Shown piece after piece: positions 43,722 to 52,154 of a DNA stretch of 64,000 bases. The notes beneath the pieces are model-generated. The model was given only the letters and a program-made list of their open reading frames with translations, had not been told where the DNA came from and ran no database searches. Numbering within the stretch: position 1 is the stretch's first letter; each line of letters begins with the position of its first letter. Source of the stretch: G963675935 sp963823895 (GTDB lineage: Bacteria > Planctomycetota > Planctomycetia > Pirellulales > Thermoguttaceae); assembly GCA_963823895.1 (NCBI GenBank), contig CAWGNG010000035.1:349146-413145 (forward strand), read 5' to 3'. A program made the position numbers and the translations under genes.

Positions 43722-45572
43722 TCAACTTCCAAACATCTTACCAAAAAAGCCCTTCTTCGGCTTGGTTTTCTCCTTGGAATCGGAGTCGGCGGAATCGTCG
43801 TCGGCGTCCCCCTCTACTGGGGAAACTCCGCTGGTCTTCTGGTAAAACAGATCGGGGGAGGGGCTGGCGGGAGTGGCCTTGACGATTCGTTCGGCCGAGT
43901 CCTTGCCGTCGTTTTTCTTGCCATCGTCCTTCTTGCCGTCGGCCGTCTCATCTTCGACGATTCGGTCGTATGCCCGGCCCGCTTCCGGCAGCGCATCGAC
44001 CTCGAAACGCGAGACCAGCGCGCCGGAGTCCTTGGCTTCCTGCAGGGCCTGCACGACGTCGGGATACGTCCCGCCCAGTTCGACCACCGCCCGAATCACC
44101 TCGTCGACGCGGGTGGAAACGGTGCGTTTCTGGTCGGAATCGTCCGTAGCGAATTTGCTCACGGTGATTTGGTTGCCGCCTTGGCTGGTGATCATAATGT
44201 CGTTGCCGGCGTTGACGGCCAACGGCGTGAGAAGCTCCTGTTGCGGGCCAAACAGGACGATCTCGGCGATGCGGTTGCGAGTGACGTGGACCATCGGCTG
44301 GCCGCTGACGTCGAGCACGTGGTAGCGGAAGTCGTCGTTGAGCAGTTCACCCTTCACCAGCGGATCGTTGTGGTTCATCGTCCAAAGCGCTCGGAACGCT
44401 CCGTAGCGCGTCTCGGCGCTGGGTACGGCCAACAGGTCGCGGAGTTGATCGGCGGCGGCGAAGTCCTGCATGGCGCTTAACGCGGTCAGCGCGAAGACGC
44501 GAAACGCCGGCTGGTCGCGGGCGATCTCTCCCAGCGGCTCGGCCGCCTCGCGGCGGTCGAGATACGCCAACGCCTCGGCCGCGTAGAAGCGGATCTCGGT
44601 GTCCGCCGACTTGACGCCTTTCAACAGTGTGTCGATGCCGTCCGGCCCGAGCGCTTCCAGTTGCAGCGCCGCGTCGGCCGAAGTCGTCGGGTCGAGCAAT
44701 TCGCTCTGCAGCCTGGCGATGCGAGTCGTCCGCTCGGGCGCGGTTTCGGTGATCGGCAACGCGCGGACGACCTGAACGTATCGAGCGACGTTCTCCTTGT
44801 AGCGGGGATGGACCTTCAGTTCGATATACTCGTTGTTGAGGGCCTTGGCCATGCCGTCCTTGTGGCCCTCCTGAAAAACGTGGAATCGCTTGTTGATCGC
44901 ATTGGCGATGCGAGAGCTATTACGCACGTCCTTGTGCTCGGGCGTGAGCACGAGGCCCAGCGGCCGCGTTTTCAGGCAGATGCCGCCGCCGAGAATTCGG
45001 CCGCGGCACATCGCAATCCGATCGGTCTTACGATCGGCCTTGGGATCGACCATGACGGGGCCCTTGGCGGAAGCCAGTTCCTCGCCCTTGCGAACTTGAT
45101 TGCCCAGCGTGGCGGTTTCCGTAAGCCAGGTCGGCAGCAAGTAACCGCCGCGGAGACTCTTCGTCTCACTTTGCGAGGGGACGCGGACGTCGATGTCGAA
45201 GCGGTCCCCCTTCTGAATTCCGGGCCGCAGAATACCCTGAATGATCACCAGCGACACGTTGCCGGAGGCCAACAGCCCGTTGGGATTATCGACACTCCGT
45301 TTCTTCATCTCTTCCAAGAGAGCATCGCGTTCGGGGCAGATGGTATCGCTGCCGGTGCCGTGCAGGCCCGTGACCAAGCCGACCGCTTCGGCGTGGGCCG
45401 GCTGCATGCCGGTTGCCGAGGCGAAGTCGCCGACCAGCCGGGCGTGGGTGTTCTCCGGCGGCCGCTCTTCGGGGCTTTGCGACCGCATGGTCAGGTTGTT
45501 CCACCACGAGCAACCGCTCAGGCCGACCGCGGCGGTGCCGCACGCAACCAGAAGGAAATATCGACGTTTCAT
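43722..45572 (-). CDS. FlgI-like lipoprotein with HEAT-like repeats
   Basis: A 616-residue lipoprotein. The start at 45572 gives MKRRYFLLVACGTAAVGLSG with the lipobox cysteine at residue 21 (LSGC). The next 220 residues resemble the flagellar P-ring protein FlgI (VGLVTGLHGTGSD, NVSLVIIQGILRPGIQKGDR, then SLRGGYLLPTWL). From about 265 the chain changes to HEAT-like helices (AALQLEALGPDGIDTLLKGV, EIRFYAAEALAYLDRREAAE). An acidic/Lys tail with KKDDGKKNDGKDS ends it. No flagellar gene is near, so this is probably a planctomycete envelope protein that reused the P-ring fold. Confidence 0.78.
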   Translation of the reverse strand: MKRRYFLLVACGTAAVGLSGCSWWNNLTMRSQSPEERPPENTHARLVGDFASATGMQPAHAEAVGLVTGLHGTGSDTICPERDALLEEMKKRSVDNPNGLLASGNVSLVIIQGILRPGIQKGDRFDIDVRVPSQSETKSLRGGYLLPTWLTETATLGNQVRKGEELASAKGPVMVDPKADRKTDRIAMCRGRILGGGICLKTRPLGLVLTPEHKDVRNSSRIANAINKRFHVFQEGHKDGMAKALNNEYIELKVHPRYKENVARYVQVVRALPITETAPERTTRIARLQSELLDPTTSADAALQLEALGPDGIDTLLKGVKSADTEIRFYAAEALAYLDRREAAEPLGEIARDQPAFRVFALTALSAMQDFAAADQLRDLLAVPSAETRYGAFRALWTMNHNDPLVKGELLNDDFRYHVLDVSGQPMVHVTRNRIAEIVLFGPQQELLTPLAVNAGNDIMITSQGGNQITVSKFATDDSDQKRTVSTRVDEVIRAVVELGGTYPDVVQALQEAKDSGALVSRFEVDALPEAGRAYDRIVEDETADGKKDDGKKNDGKDSAERIVKATPASPSPDLFYQKTSGVSPVEGDADDDSADSDSKEKTKPKKGFFGKMFGS

Positions 45573-45938
45573 GCTTCCTTGCACTCCGTCGTAGAGGAGA
45601 AGAGCCCGCGATGAGAAGAGGACGCACCGGCATCCCACCGGCCGCTGGAGGAGCGAATCGGACGCGGAGGATAGTGGTTTGTGCCAGCGGGGTCAAGAGA
45701 AAGGGGGAAAGATGAAAGATGAAGGATGAGGGATGAAGGATGAGGGATGAAGTAACGCCAACGCTCGGCGTTTAGCCGCGCCCCGAAGGGAAGCGAGCCG
45801 CGTTTAGCCACCGCCGGCACGGCGGCGATCGCGGTGGCCACATTCCGCAGTCCTGTAACGCGGGGGGACCGCATTGGACCGATAAAATAGGGAGGATGAG
45901 GAGAACGCGATAGATAGTCCAACGACGTGGCGCTGCGA
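45573..45938. other. Intergenic region with heptamer and TTTAGCC repeats
   Basis: About 365 bases. Tandem GATGAAG/GATGAGG units at 45711-45750 are followed by two TTTAGCC-bounded repeat arms at 45768-45835, the first nearly identical to the complement of 28471-28501. No gene found. The promoter of the lipoprotein gene is expected near 45580-45680. Confidence 0.6.
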
Positions 45939-46187
45939 TTACGGCGGATCGCACCCGCCGGAGTTCCAGGGGTTGCAGCGACAGATCCGCCAGATGCCGC
46001 GAAGCGTCCCGCGAATCGCCCCGTATTTTCGCACTGATTCGATGAAGTAGACGCTGCAACTCGGATAGAATCGGCACCGCTCCCCCAGCAGAGGGCTGAC
46101 GAGTATTTGGTAGACCCGGACCAGCCCTATGAGAAGCAACGCCGGGATCCGTGGGATGGTGCGCAGAATACGCCAAAAGTAATTCAT
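45939..46187 (-). CDS. yidD: Membrane protein insertion efficiency factor YidD
   Basis: An 82-residue YidD protein: ALLLIGLVRVYQILVSPLLG, the invariant CRFYPSCSVYFIESVRKYG block and CRCNPWNSGGCDPP. It is thought to assist YidC/Sec membrane insertion at the inner membrane. I start at 46187 (MNYFWRILRT), which fits homologues; an ATG at 46226 adds 13 residues. It follows rnpA by 43 bases, as in many bacteria, but yidC does not follow. Confidence 0.93.
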   Translation of the reverse strand: MNYFWRILRTIPRIPALLLIGLVRVYQILVSPLLGERCRFYPSCSVYFIESVRKYGAIRGTLRGIWRICRCNPWNSGGCDPP

Positions 46188-46230
46188 TGGCGGAGGTTCT
46201 TCGACAACGTTGCAGCGACGGGCCATGAAT

Positions 46231-46581
46231 CTATCGTACCAGCTTTTTTCCCAGCCGTCCGGCCAGCCGGGGCAGCGATTCGATCAACGCGGGCAACGTT
46301 GGCTCGATGCCGGCGCGGGGGATGACGATCAGGTCGATTCCCGCTGGCAGTTGGGGGCGAGTCAGCCGGAATGCTTCGCGGAGTAGGCGTTTCCAGCGAT
46401 TGCGGACCACCGCGCCGCCGACTTTTCGAGAGACCGATAGGCCCAATCGCGGATGCGAAAGGCCGTTGGCATGGCCGAAAACGACCAGGCACCCGTCGGC
46501 CATGCTTACCCGCTGACGAAACGCCCGTTGGAAGTCGGCGCCGCGTCGGATGCGGTAGTGCGGGAGGAATCGCTGATCCAT
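46231..46581 (-). CDS. rnpA: Ribonuclease P protein component
   Basis: A 116-residue RNase P protein that binds the catalytic RNA for tRNA 5' maturation. The basic RNR motif is present (GGAVVRNRWKRLLREAFRL) together with GLSVSRKVG and IRRGADFQRAFRQ. It starts only seven bases after the stop of the DnaJ-like gene, and no rpmH (ribosomal protein L34) lies upstream, unlike the usual rpmH-rnpA-yidD order. Length is normal. Confidence 0.94.
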   Translation of the reverse strand: MDQRFLPHYRIRRGADFQRAFRQRVSMADGCLVVFGHANGLSHPRLGLSVSRKVGGAVVRNRWKRLLREAFRLTRPQLPAGIDLIVIPRAGIEPTLPALIESLPRLAGRLGKKLVR

Positions 46582-46588
46582 CGGCGCG

Positions 46589-47581
46589 TTACCAATGCAG
46601 GTCGCCCCGCGGGTTTTGGCTATAGTGCTGGTCGATCTGCTGAATCGCCATGCGGTCGGCCTCGTTGAGTTGCTTGGGCAGAACGATTTGGATTTCGGCC
46701 AGGAGATCGCCGGGCGGTCCGTTCTTCGGCACGACGCCGTGCCCTTTCACGCGAAGTTTCGCGCCGCTGGAAGTTCCCGGCGGGATGCTCAGCGTAACGG
46801 TCTCCTTCGGCGTCGGCACATCGACCTTGGCGCCGGCCACCGCCTCGCCCAGCGTGACGGGGACGCGCACGTGCAGATGGTTTCCGCGGCGGTGGAAGTG
46901 CGGGTGCGGCTGCACGCGGACTGTCAGCAGGATGTCGCCGGGCGTGCCACCGCGCGGGGCGGGCTGGCCATGGCCGCGGATGCGGATCTTCTTGCCGTCC
47001 TCGATGCCCGGTGGAATTTTCACGGCCAGCGTCTCGGTCTTGCCCGAGGGACGTTCGACGGTCAACTGCACCTCGCCGCCGGTGATCGAAGTGGCAAACG
47101 GGATCTGGATTTCCTGGACCAAGTCCTCGCTGCGCTGCGATCCGGCGGTGGTCGGCTTGCGAAACTTGCCGGCGGCGCGGCGAAACTGGCCGAAGAGATC
47201 GCCGATCCCGCCCGGCCCCTCCTGGCCGAATCGCTCGCCGAGGAACTGGCTCAGATCGATGTCCTCGGCGCGGAACTCGCCTGGCCCGGGCCCTGGGCCG
47301 CCCCCGCCGGGCGACCAACTCCACGTTCGCGCCCCCGGCGGTTCGCCCCCGGTGCCCATCGTCTCGAACGAGCTGCCGTAACGGTCGTACATCTCCCGTT
47401 TTTCAGGGTTATTGAGCACGTCGAAGGCGGCCTGCACTTTCTGGAACTTCTTCTTGGCCGTCTTGTCGCCGGGGTTCATGTCGGGGTGATATTTGCGGGC
47501 CAGATCGCGGTAGGCCTTCTGGATGTCGGCCTGCGAGGCGTTTTTGGGAACCCCCAGAACGCTGTAGTAGTCTTCTGCCAT
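46589..47581 (-). CDS. CbpA-type DnaJ co-chaperone
   Basis: A 330-residue class B DnaJ. J-domain at 1-70 (DYYSVLGVPKNASQADIQKA, HPD motif in KYHPDMNP), a Gly/Pro-rich linker (about 75-120), and two DnaJ C-terminal beta domains (SGKTETLAVKIPPGIEDGKK, EAVAGAKVDVPTPKETVTLS) without the zinc-finger cysteines. It would stimulate a DnaK-type Hsp70. The start at 47581 (MAEDYYSVLG) begins the J-domain exactly. It is the first gene of a probable unit with rnpA and yidD. Confidence 0.92.
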   Translation of the reverse strand: MAEDYYSVLGVPKNASQADIQKAYRDLARKYHPDMNPGDKTAKKKFQKVQAAFDVLNNPEKREMYDRYGSSFETMGTGGEPPGARTWSWSPGGGGPGPGPGEFRAEDIDLSQFLGERFGQEGPGGIGDLFGQFRRAAGKFRKPTTAGSQRSEDLVQEIQIPFATSITGGEVQLTVERPSGKTETLAVKIPPGIEDGKKIRIRGHGQPAPRGGTPGDILLTVRVQPHPHFHRRGNHLHVRVPVTLGEAVAGAKVDVPTPKETVTLSIPPGTSSGAKLRVKGHGVVPKNGPPGDLLAEIQIVLPKQLNEADRMAIQQIDQHYSQNPRGDLHW

Positions 47582-47760
47582 CGTCGCCGCTCTTTCATCC
47601 TTCGATTTCGACCGATGCTCACTCGCGGTCGCTGTGGGCCTATTGTAGGGCGAAAAAGGGGTTTTCAGCAAGCCGGCCCCAAAAGCGACGGGAACCGATG
47701 GCTGCTATCCTCGATCAGGTTGCCGGACCCGTCAACCAAGACGCCGCTCGCGTTCCTCTT

Positions 47761-48095
47761 CCCCACCGGCCTTGTGCCGGTGGAGCGGATGATTGGCAGC
47801 TAGGGAGGCGGAGCGGATGATTGGCAGGTAGGAAGGCGGCGTTCCCGGAAGCGTCCCCACCGGCCCTGTGCCGGTGGAGCGGATGATTGGCAGGTAGGAA
47901 GGCGGCGTTCCCGGAAGCGTCCCCACCGGCCCTGTGCCGGTGGAGCGGATGATTGGCAGCTAGGGAGGCGGCGTTCCCGGAAGCGTCCCCACCGGCCCTG
48001 TGCCGGTGGAGCGGATGATTGGCAGCTAGGGAGGCGGCGTTCCCGGAAGCGTCCCCGCCGGCCCCGTGCCGGTGGAGCGGATGATTGGCAGCTAC
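47761..48095. repeat. 66-base tandem hairpin array upstream of the Y1 transposase
   Basis: About 4.5 units with an exact 66-base period (the GCGTCCCC marker recurs at 47851, 47917, 47983 and 48049). Each unit contains the hairpin CACCGGCCCTGTGCCGGTGG followed by AGCGGATGATTGGCAG. The last unit ends with CTAC (complement of GTAG) at 48092-48095, 43 bases before the transposase ATG. Because 66 is a multiple of three, a spurious 22-residue repeat protein appears on the minus strand. Confidence 0.93.
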
Positions 48096-48138
48096 GCTGG
48101 CCCTTGTCTTTCGCCAGGAGCTTCGCCAGACTGACGCG

Positions 48139-48930
48139 ATGCCGAAGAGCGATGTTACGCCGATCTACACTGCTGACAACTGTAAGGCCGCCTACCAATT
48201 GAATTGGTCGTTGGCGATTTTCTGGCGGGAAGCGGTGCAGACGGCAAACTGGCTGGCCGAGCTTCAAGTGGCCACGGAGCGTGACGGCGTCCGGGTCTTG
48301 GAACACCGATTTCTGAAGCCCGGGGTGAGCCAACTCCTACTGAGCAGCCGGCCGCACGTGTCGCCTGAGCGATTGGTGTGGTCCGTCAAAGGGCGGCTTC
48401 AGCATCTTGTGCGTCGAGAGCATCCTAAGGCATTCCGACGGAATTACGGATTGCGAAGCGTGGGGTCGGCCAGCCGCGAGGTTGTCGAGCAATACGTCGG
48501 CTCACAAACCAGCCATCACTTGATGTCCGACCGCAGCGTACAGGAGATGGTCCATAGCCTCCAGATCAACAACCCGCAGACCGACCTTTCCGAGGCGCGG
48601 CGGAGTGGACATGCCCTCTATTGGTATAACCTGCACGTGTGCTTCGTCAATGAAGGACGATGTCGGGAAGTTCGGAGAGCGACGCTTCAGGCGATGCGTA
48701 ATATGATTCTCCGGGCGGCGGAGAAGAAGAAACACCTGTTGTCCCGTACAGGAATTCTCACAGACCACCTTCACCTTGCGCTGGCCTGCAACCTGCAAGA
48801 GTCGCCCGCTGACGTCGCGTTATCCTACATGAACAAGCTCGCCTATGTCTGCGGCTCAAAGCAGGTGTTTTCGTTTGGATTCTACGTTGGCACTTTTGGC
48901 GAGTACGACCTGGGCGCCACGCGGCTGTAG
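48139..48930 (+). CDS. RAYT/IS200-like Y1 transposase, apparent single-chain pseudo-dimer
   Basis: A 263-residue protein that reads as two Y1-transposase halves. The first (about 15-125) has AYQLNWSLAIFWREAV, then PGVSQLLLS where the family has PDHVHLLLS, so its HUH histidines are gone. It keeps SVKGRLQHLVRR and SVGSASREVVEQYVGSQ, with the candidate nucleophile Tyr119. The second half (about 157-263) has ILTDHLHLALAC with H210 and H212 and ends FYVGTFGEYDLGATRL. REP-associated tyrosine transposases nick and join hairpin DNA, and inverted hairpin arrays flank this gene directly. The ATG at 48139 is the only good start; the TAG stop falls inside the first right-hand repeat. Confidence 0.82.
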   Translation: MPKSDVTPIYTADNCKAAYQLNWSLAIFWREAVQTANWLAELQVATERDGVRVLEHRFLKPGVSQLLLSSRPHVSPERLVWSVKGRLQHLVRREHPKAFRRNYGLRSVGSASREVVEQYVGSQTSHHLMSDRSVQEMVHSLQINNPQTDLSEARRSGHALYWYNLHVCFVNEGRCREVRRATLQAMRNMILRAAEKKKHLLSRTGILTDHLHLALACNLQESPADVALSYMNKLAYVCGSKQVFSFGFYVGTFGEYDLGATRL

Positions 48931-49150
48931 CGGCGAGTCGCTCGCTCCACCGGCACGGGGCCGGTGGAGGTGCATGAAGGGGCAAGCGCTCGTCGTAGCG
49001 GCCAATCATTCGCTCCACCGGCACGGGGCCGGTGGAGGTGCATGAAGGGGCAAGCGCTCGTCGTAGCGGCCAATCGTTCGCTCCACCGGCACGGGGCCGG
49101 TGGAGGCGTTTGCAGAGGCGGGATTCGGCCGTAGCGGCGGAAGCCGGTCG
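48927..49150. repeat. 68-base hairpin array downstream of the transposase, inverted to the left array
   Basis: Three units with a 68-base period (CGCTCCACCGGCACGGGGCC at 48943, 49011 and 49079). Each reads GTAGCGGC, CAATCATTCGCTCC, then a hairpin with arms CCACCGGC and GCCGGTGG. The same words appear in reverse complement in the left array (47761-48095), so the two arrays form a long inverted flank around the gene. The first unit starts at GTAG 48927-48930, overlapping the stop codon. Confidence 0.92.
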
Positions 49151-49181
49151 GAGCGAAGGCCACAAGAAAGCTATTATTTCA

Positions 49182-50744
49182 ATGATGTTGACCGGATTTC
49201 GTGTCATCCTCCGATTCTTGTTTTGCTTCGGCGCGTTGGCGGCGGTGTCGCTTGCCGCAGTTGACCGGTCGGCGTTTGCAGCCACCGGTCAGTTCGAACT
49301 GACGGTGGTCGACAAGGAGACCAGCAAGCCGGTGGCGTGCCGCATGCACCTGATCGGGCCGAAAAAGCAGCCCTTTCGGCCCGCCAAGGTTCCCTTTTGG
49401 CACGATCATTTCGCGCTGCCCGGCACGCTGCTGCTGAAGCTCCCGCTGGGCGAGTACACCTTCCTGATCGAGCGCGGGCCGGAGTATCTCGACTGGACCG
49501 GGCATTTTTCGATCAAGGTCTTCGCCGACGATAGGAAAACCGTCGAATTGCAGCGGTTCATCAACATGGCCGCCGACGGCTGGTGGTCGGGCGATCTGGA
49601 CGTGCGACGCCCGACCCGCAACGTCGAGTTGGCCATGCAGGCCGACAACCTGCACCTGGCCGAAGTCGTCACCTGGCGAAACGGCAAGAACCTCTGGGGC
49701 GAGCGGCCGCCCAAGGAAACGGTCGTTCGCTTCGACGGTAATCGCTATTACAACCAGATGGCGGGCGCCGTGGCGCGATCGGGCACGGAATTGCTGCTGT
49801 TGAATCTGCCCGCGCCGCTGAAACTGCCCTCGGGCGAAGGCGAGTACCCGCCGATCGTGAAGTTGCTGCTCGACGCCCGCGAGAGGCAGAAGGGGAAGCA
49901 AACGCTCTGGGTCGATGTCAGCCGGCCTTTCTGGTGGGACTTGCCGATGCTGATTGCGGCGGGCCAGGTCGATTCGATCGAGGTCGCCCACGCGCAGATG
50001 TGCCGCGACACGGTCATTACGAGTGAAAAAGGGGGGCGGCCGCGCGACCGCATCCGTTTCCCCGATCCGCTGGGCAACGCCCAGTGGTCGCAGCACATCT
50101 ATTTCCAGATGCTCGAATGCGGCCTGCGGATTCCACCCAGTGCCGGCAGCGGCTCGGGCGATGCGCCGAACCCAGTCGGCTACGACCGCATGTACGTTCA
50201 CGTCGACGGCGAGTTGAGCTACGAAAAGTGGTGGCAAGAGTTCCGCGCCGGCCGGGTCTGCATCACCAACGGCCCGCTGCTAAAGCCGCTGGTGGAAGGC
50301 GAATTGCCCGGCCACGTCTTTCAGGCCGAGAAGGACGGCAAGCTCGATTTCGAGATCGCGTTGACCTTCTCCACCCGCGAGCCGGTCAGCTATTTCGAGA
50401 TCATCAAGAACGGCCAGGTCGAACATTCCATTCCGTTTAGCGAATACTCGAAGAGCGGCCGGCTGCCGATCGTTCATTTCGACCGCAGCGGGTGGTTCTT
50501 GCTCCGCGCGGTGACCAATTCGCCCAAAACGTATCGTTTCGCCATGACTGCCCCCTACTACGTCGAAATCGGCGAGCAGCGGCGGATCAGCAAGAGCGCG
50601 GTCCGGTTCTTTCTCGATTGGGTCTACGAGCGTGCTAGGCAAATCAAGCTCGACGATCCCGAGCAGCGAAAGGAAGTGCTCGGCTGGCATCGCCAGGCCC
50701 GCGACTATTGGAAGAATCTGCTCTCGAAGGCAAATGCAGAGTAG
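49182..50744 (+). CDS. Secreted CehA/McbA-like protein
   Basis: A 520-residue exported protein. Signal segment VILRFLFCFGALAAVSLAAV, then a carboxypeptidase-regulatory-like beta domain (FELTVVDKETSKPVACRMHL) and a PHP-like region (DGWWSGDLDVRRPTRNVELA, DNLHLAEVVTWRNG, VGYDRMYVHVDGELSYEKWW, RAGRVCITNGPLL). CehA-type metallohydrolases have GDxHxH where this has GDLDVRR, so the metal site may be lost or different. The start at 49182 lies just after the hairpin array; frames upstream translate the repeat. Likely a planctomycete periplasmic enzyme; activity not assigned. Confidence 0.7.
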   Translation: MMLTGFRVILRFLFCFGALAAVSLAAVDRSAFAATGQFELTVVDKETSKPVACRMHLIGPKKQPFRPAKVPFWHDHFALPGTLLLKLPLGEYTFLIERGPEYLDWTGHFSIKVFADDRKTVELQRFINMAADGWWSGDLDVRRPTRNVELAMQADNLHLAEVVTWRNGKNLWGERPPKETVVRFDGNRYYNQMAGAVARSGTELLLLNLPAPLKLPSGEGEYPPIVKLLLDARERQKGKQTLWVDVSRPFWWDLPMLIAAGQVDSIEVAHAQMCRDTVITSEKGGRPRDRIRFPDPLGNAQWSQHIYFQMLECGLRIPPSAGSGSGDAPNPVGYDRMYVHVDGELSYEKWWQEFRAGRVCITNGPLLKPLVEGELPGHVFQAEKDGKLDFEIALTFSTREPVSYFEIIKNGQVEHSIPFSEYSKSGRLPIVHFDRSGWFLLRAVTNSPKTYRFAMTAPYYVEIGEQRRISKSAVRFFLDWVYERARQIKLDDPEQRKEVLGWHRQARDYWKNLLSKANAE

Positions 50745-50762
50745 TTCTGGGGGCGCGGGCGG

Positions 50763-51959
50763 CTAGTAGTCGTACCATAGACCCCAGCCGATCTCCTCCT
50801 CGAAGGTGTTGTAGAACTCGTAATGGTCGCTCATGCCGTTGAAATACTGCATGCCGGTGCGGAGGAGATGGCCGTCGCGGCCGCGCCATGCCCAGCCGGT
50901 CTGCACGCTCAAGTTGCCACTGTAGTTGTTCTCCTGGCGGAGATGGCCATTGATGGCGAAGAAAGGGGTGCCGCCGATGCCGGTCGGCTCAGGGGAGATG
51001 AAATCGGCGCCGAACTGAAGCTCCCAGGGCCTCGCCCCGCCGTCTTCGTGGAAGCACCATCCCACTTCGCCGTAAAGACGCAGACTCGGATTTGCATAGA
51101 CTGCGATCCCGCCAATCAGCGAATCGCGGACGTAATTGATTCTGGTGGCCAGAGTGTCGGGATATCGGATCATGTATTCATCGCCGAGATGGGAACTGAG
51201 ATGGTAGTAGCCGAACTTGGTTTCGATCGGCCCTTGGCGAGTCGTCGATAGCAGGCCGCCGCGGTAATCGCAATCGTCCAGGTCCTCCTCATGTTCCAGG
51301 TCGAGCCGGGGAAACGCCGCCCCCTCGGCGTCCAACTGCCAGCCTTGCGGCCAGAGACTGTTGTCGGTGCCGTAGCGGATCAGGCCGACGCGGCCACCGA
51401 CCGTCGCCTGCCAATACCATCCGTGCGTGCGCTCGTGCGTCAGTTCGGAGCCCATCCGCGGCTCGCGCTCGCCCGCCAGGTACGACTTGTACATCAAGCC
51501 GGTCGGTCCCAACAGCCACTGCATCGGCTCCGCGCAATTCAACAGACGCTCGGCCTGCGAATCTGACCCGGCGGCCAACGACGCGCTCATCGCCTCCGGA
51601 CTGCCATACGGCGTATAGAGCGGGCTGGTCGGTGCGGTGCCGGAATTGCCGCCGGCCGACGCGCCGGACGCGATCGGATTTGCAGAGGCGAAATCGGGCA
51701 AGCCCGTCGGCCCTGCCGCAGAAGCAGAGTATGGCGTGGATGGGTACGGAGTCGAAGGAAATGGCGTGGCGGGATATGGCGTGGTGGGGTACGGGGTCGA
51801 AGGGTACGGCGTCGCCGGTTCGTAGACCGGCATCTGCTGAGGAGGTTGCGAGGTCATCGCCGGCGGACCGACCATTTGGCCGACAGCCGCCGAGGCCAGC
51901 ATTCCTGCGAAGCAGAGCGCGACCGACAAGAATTCAGGAAGACAGCGACGGAAAGACAT
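50763..51959 (-). CDS. DUF1207 outer-membrane protein with TPYPS repeats
   Basis: A 398-residue protein. Start at 51959 with GGAGG eight bases upstream. Signal peptide (FLSVALCFAGMLASAAVGQ), then a run of TPYPS/TTPYP pentapeptides (about 48-80), a flexible Ser/Ala/Gly linker, and a DUF1207 barrel (VGGRVGLIRYGTDNSLWPQG, DLEHEEDLDDCDYRGGLLST, then KFGYYHLSSHLGDEYM and NYVRDSLIGG). It ends WGLWYDY, an aromatic C-terminus fitting outer-membrane insertion. Family function unknown; often found in planctomycetes. Confidence 0.85.
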   Translation of the reverse strand: MSFRRCLPEFLSVALCFAGMLASAAVGQMVGPPAMTSQPPQQMPVYEPATPYPSTPYPTTPYPATPFPSTPYPSTPYSASAAGPTGLPDFASANPIASGASAGGNSGTAPTSPLYTPYGSPEAMSASLAAGSDSQAERLLNCAEPMQWLLGPTGLMYKSYLAGEREPRMGSELTHERTHGWYWQATVGGRVGLIRYGTDNSLWPQGWQLDAEGAAFPRLDLEHEEDLDDCDYRGGLLSTTRQGPIETKFGYYHLSSHLGDEYMIRYPDTLATRINYVRDSLIGGIAVYANPSLRLYGEVGWCFHEDGGARPWELQFGADFISPEPTGIGGTPFFAINGHLRQENNYSGNLSVQTGWAWRGRDGHLLRTGMQYFNGMSDHYEFYNTFEEEIGWGLWYDY

Positions 51960-52154
51960 CTCAAAATCCTCCGGCCAAAGCTGCAAGAAGAGGGCCGGGA
52001 GTATAGCGATTTCCCCGCCGCATGGGCAGATCGGTTTCTCGGCGACGCAACCCGTTGGGCGTCAATGAGTTGGGGCAAGTTCAGTCTTCCTACCGCTTGT
52101 TGAGGTGGCAGTGCAACTGCCGCACCAACCAGTGTTGAGTCAAGTCTCCCTGCG

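Noticed and set aside
47800..48333. Minus-strand open frame encoding a 22-residue Arg/Gly-rich repeat protein
   Set aside because: It is simply the translation of the 66-base hairpin array; the period is a multiple of three so no stop appears. No start signal or domain.
47761..49150. Regularly spaced repeats suggesting a CRISPR array
   Set aside because: The 66- and 68-base units are tandem with no variable spacers; each unit is a hairpin plus a constant flank, and no cas gene is near.
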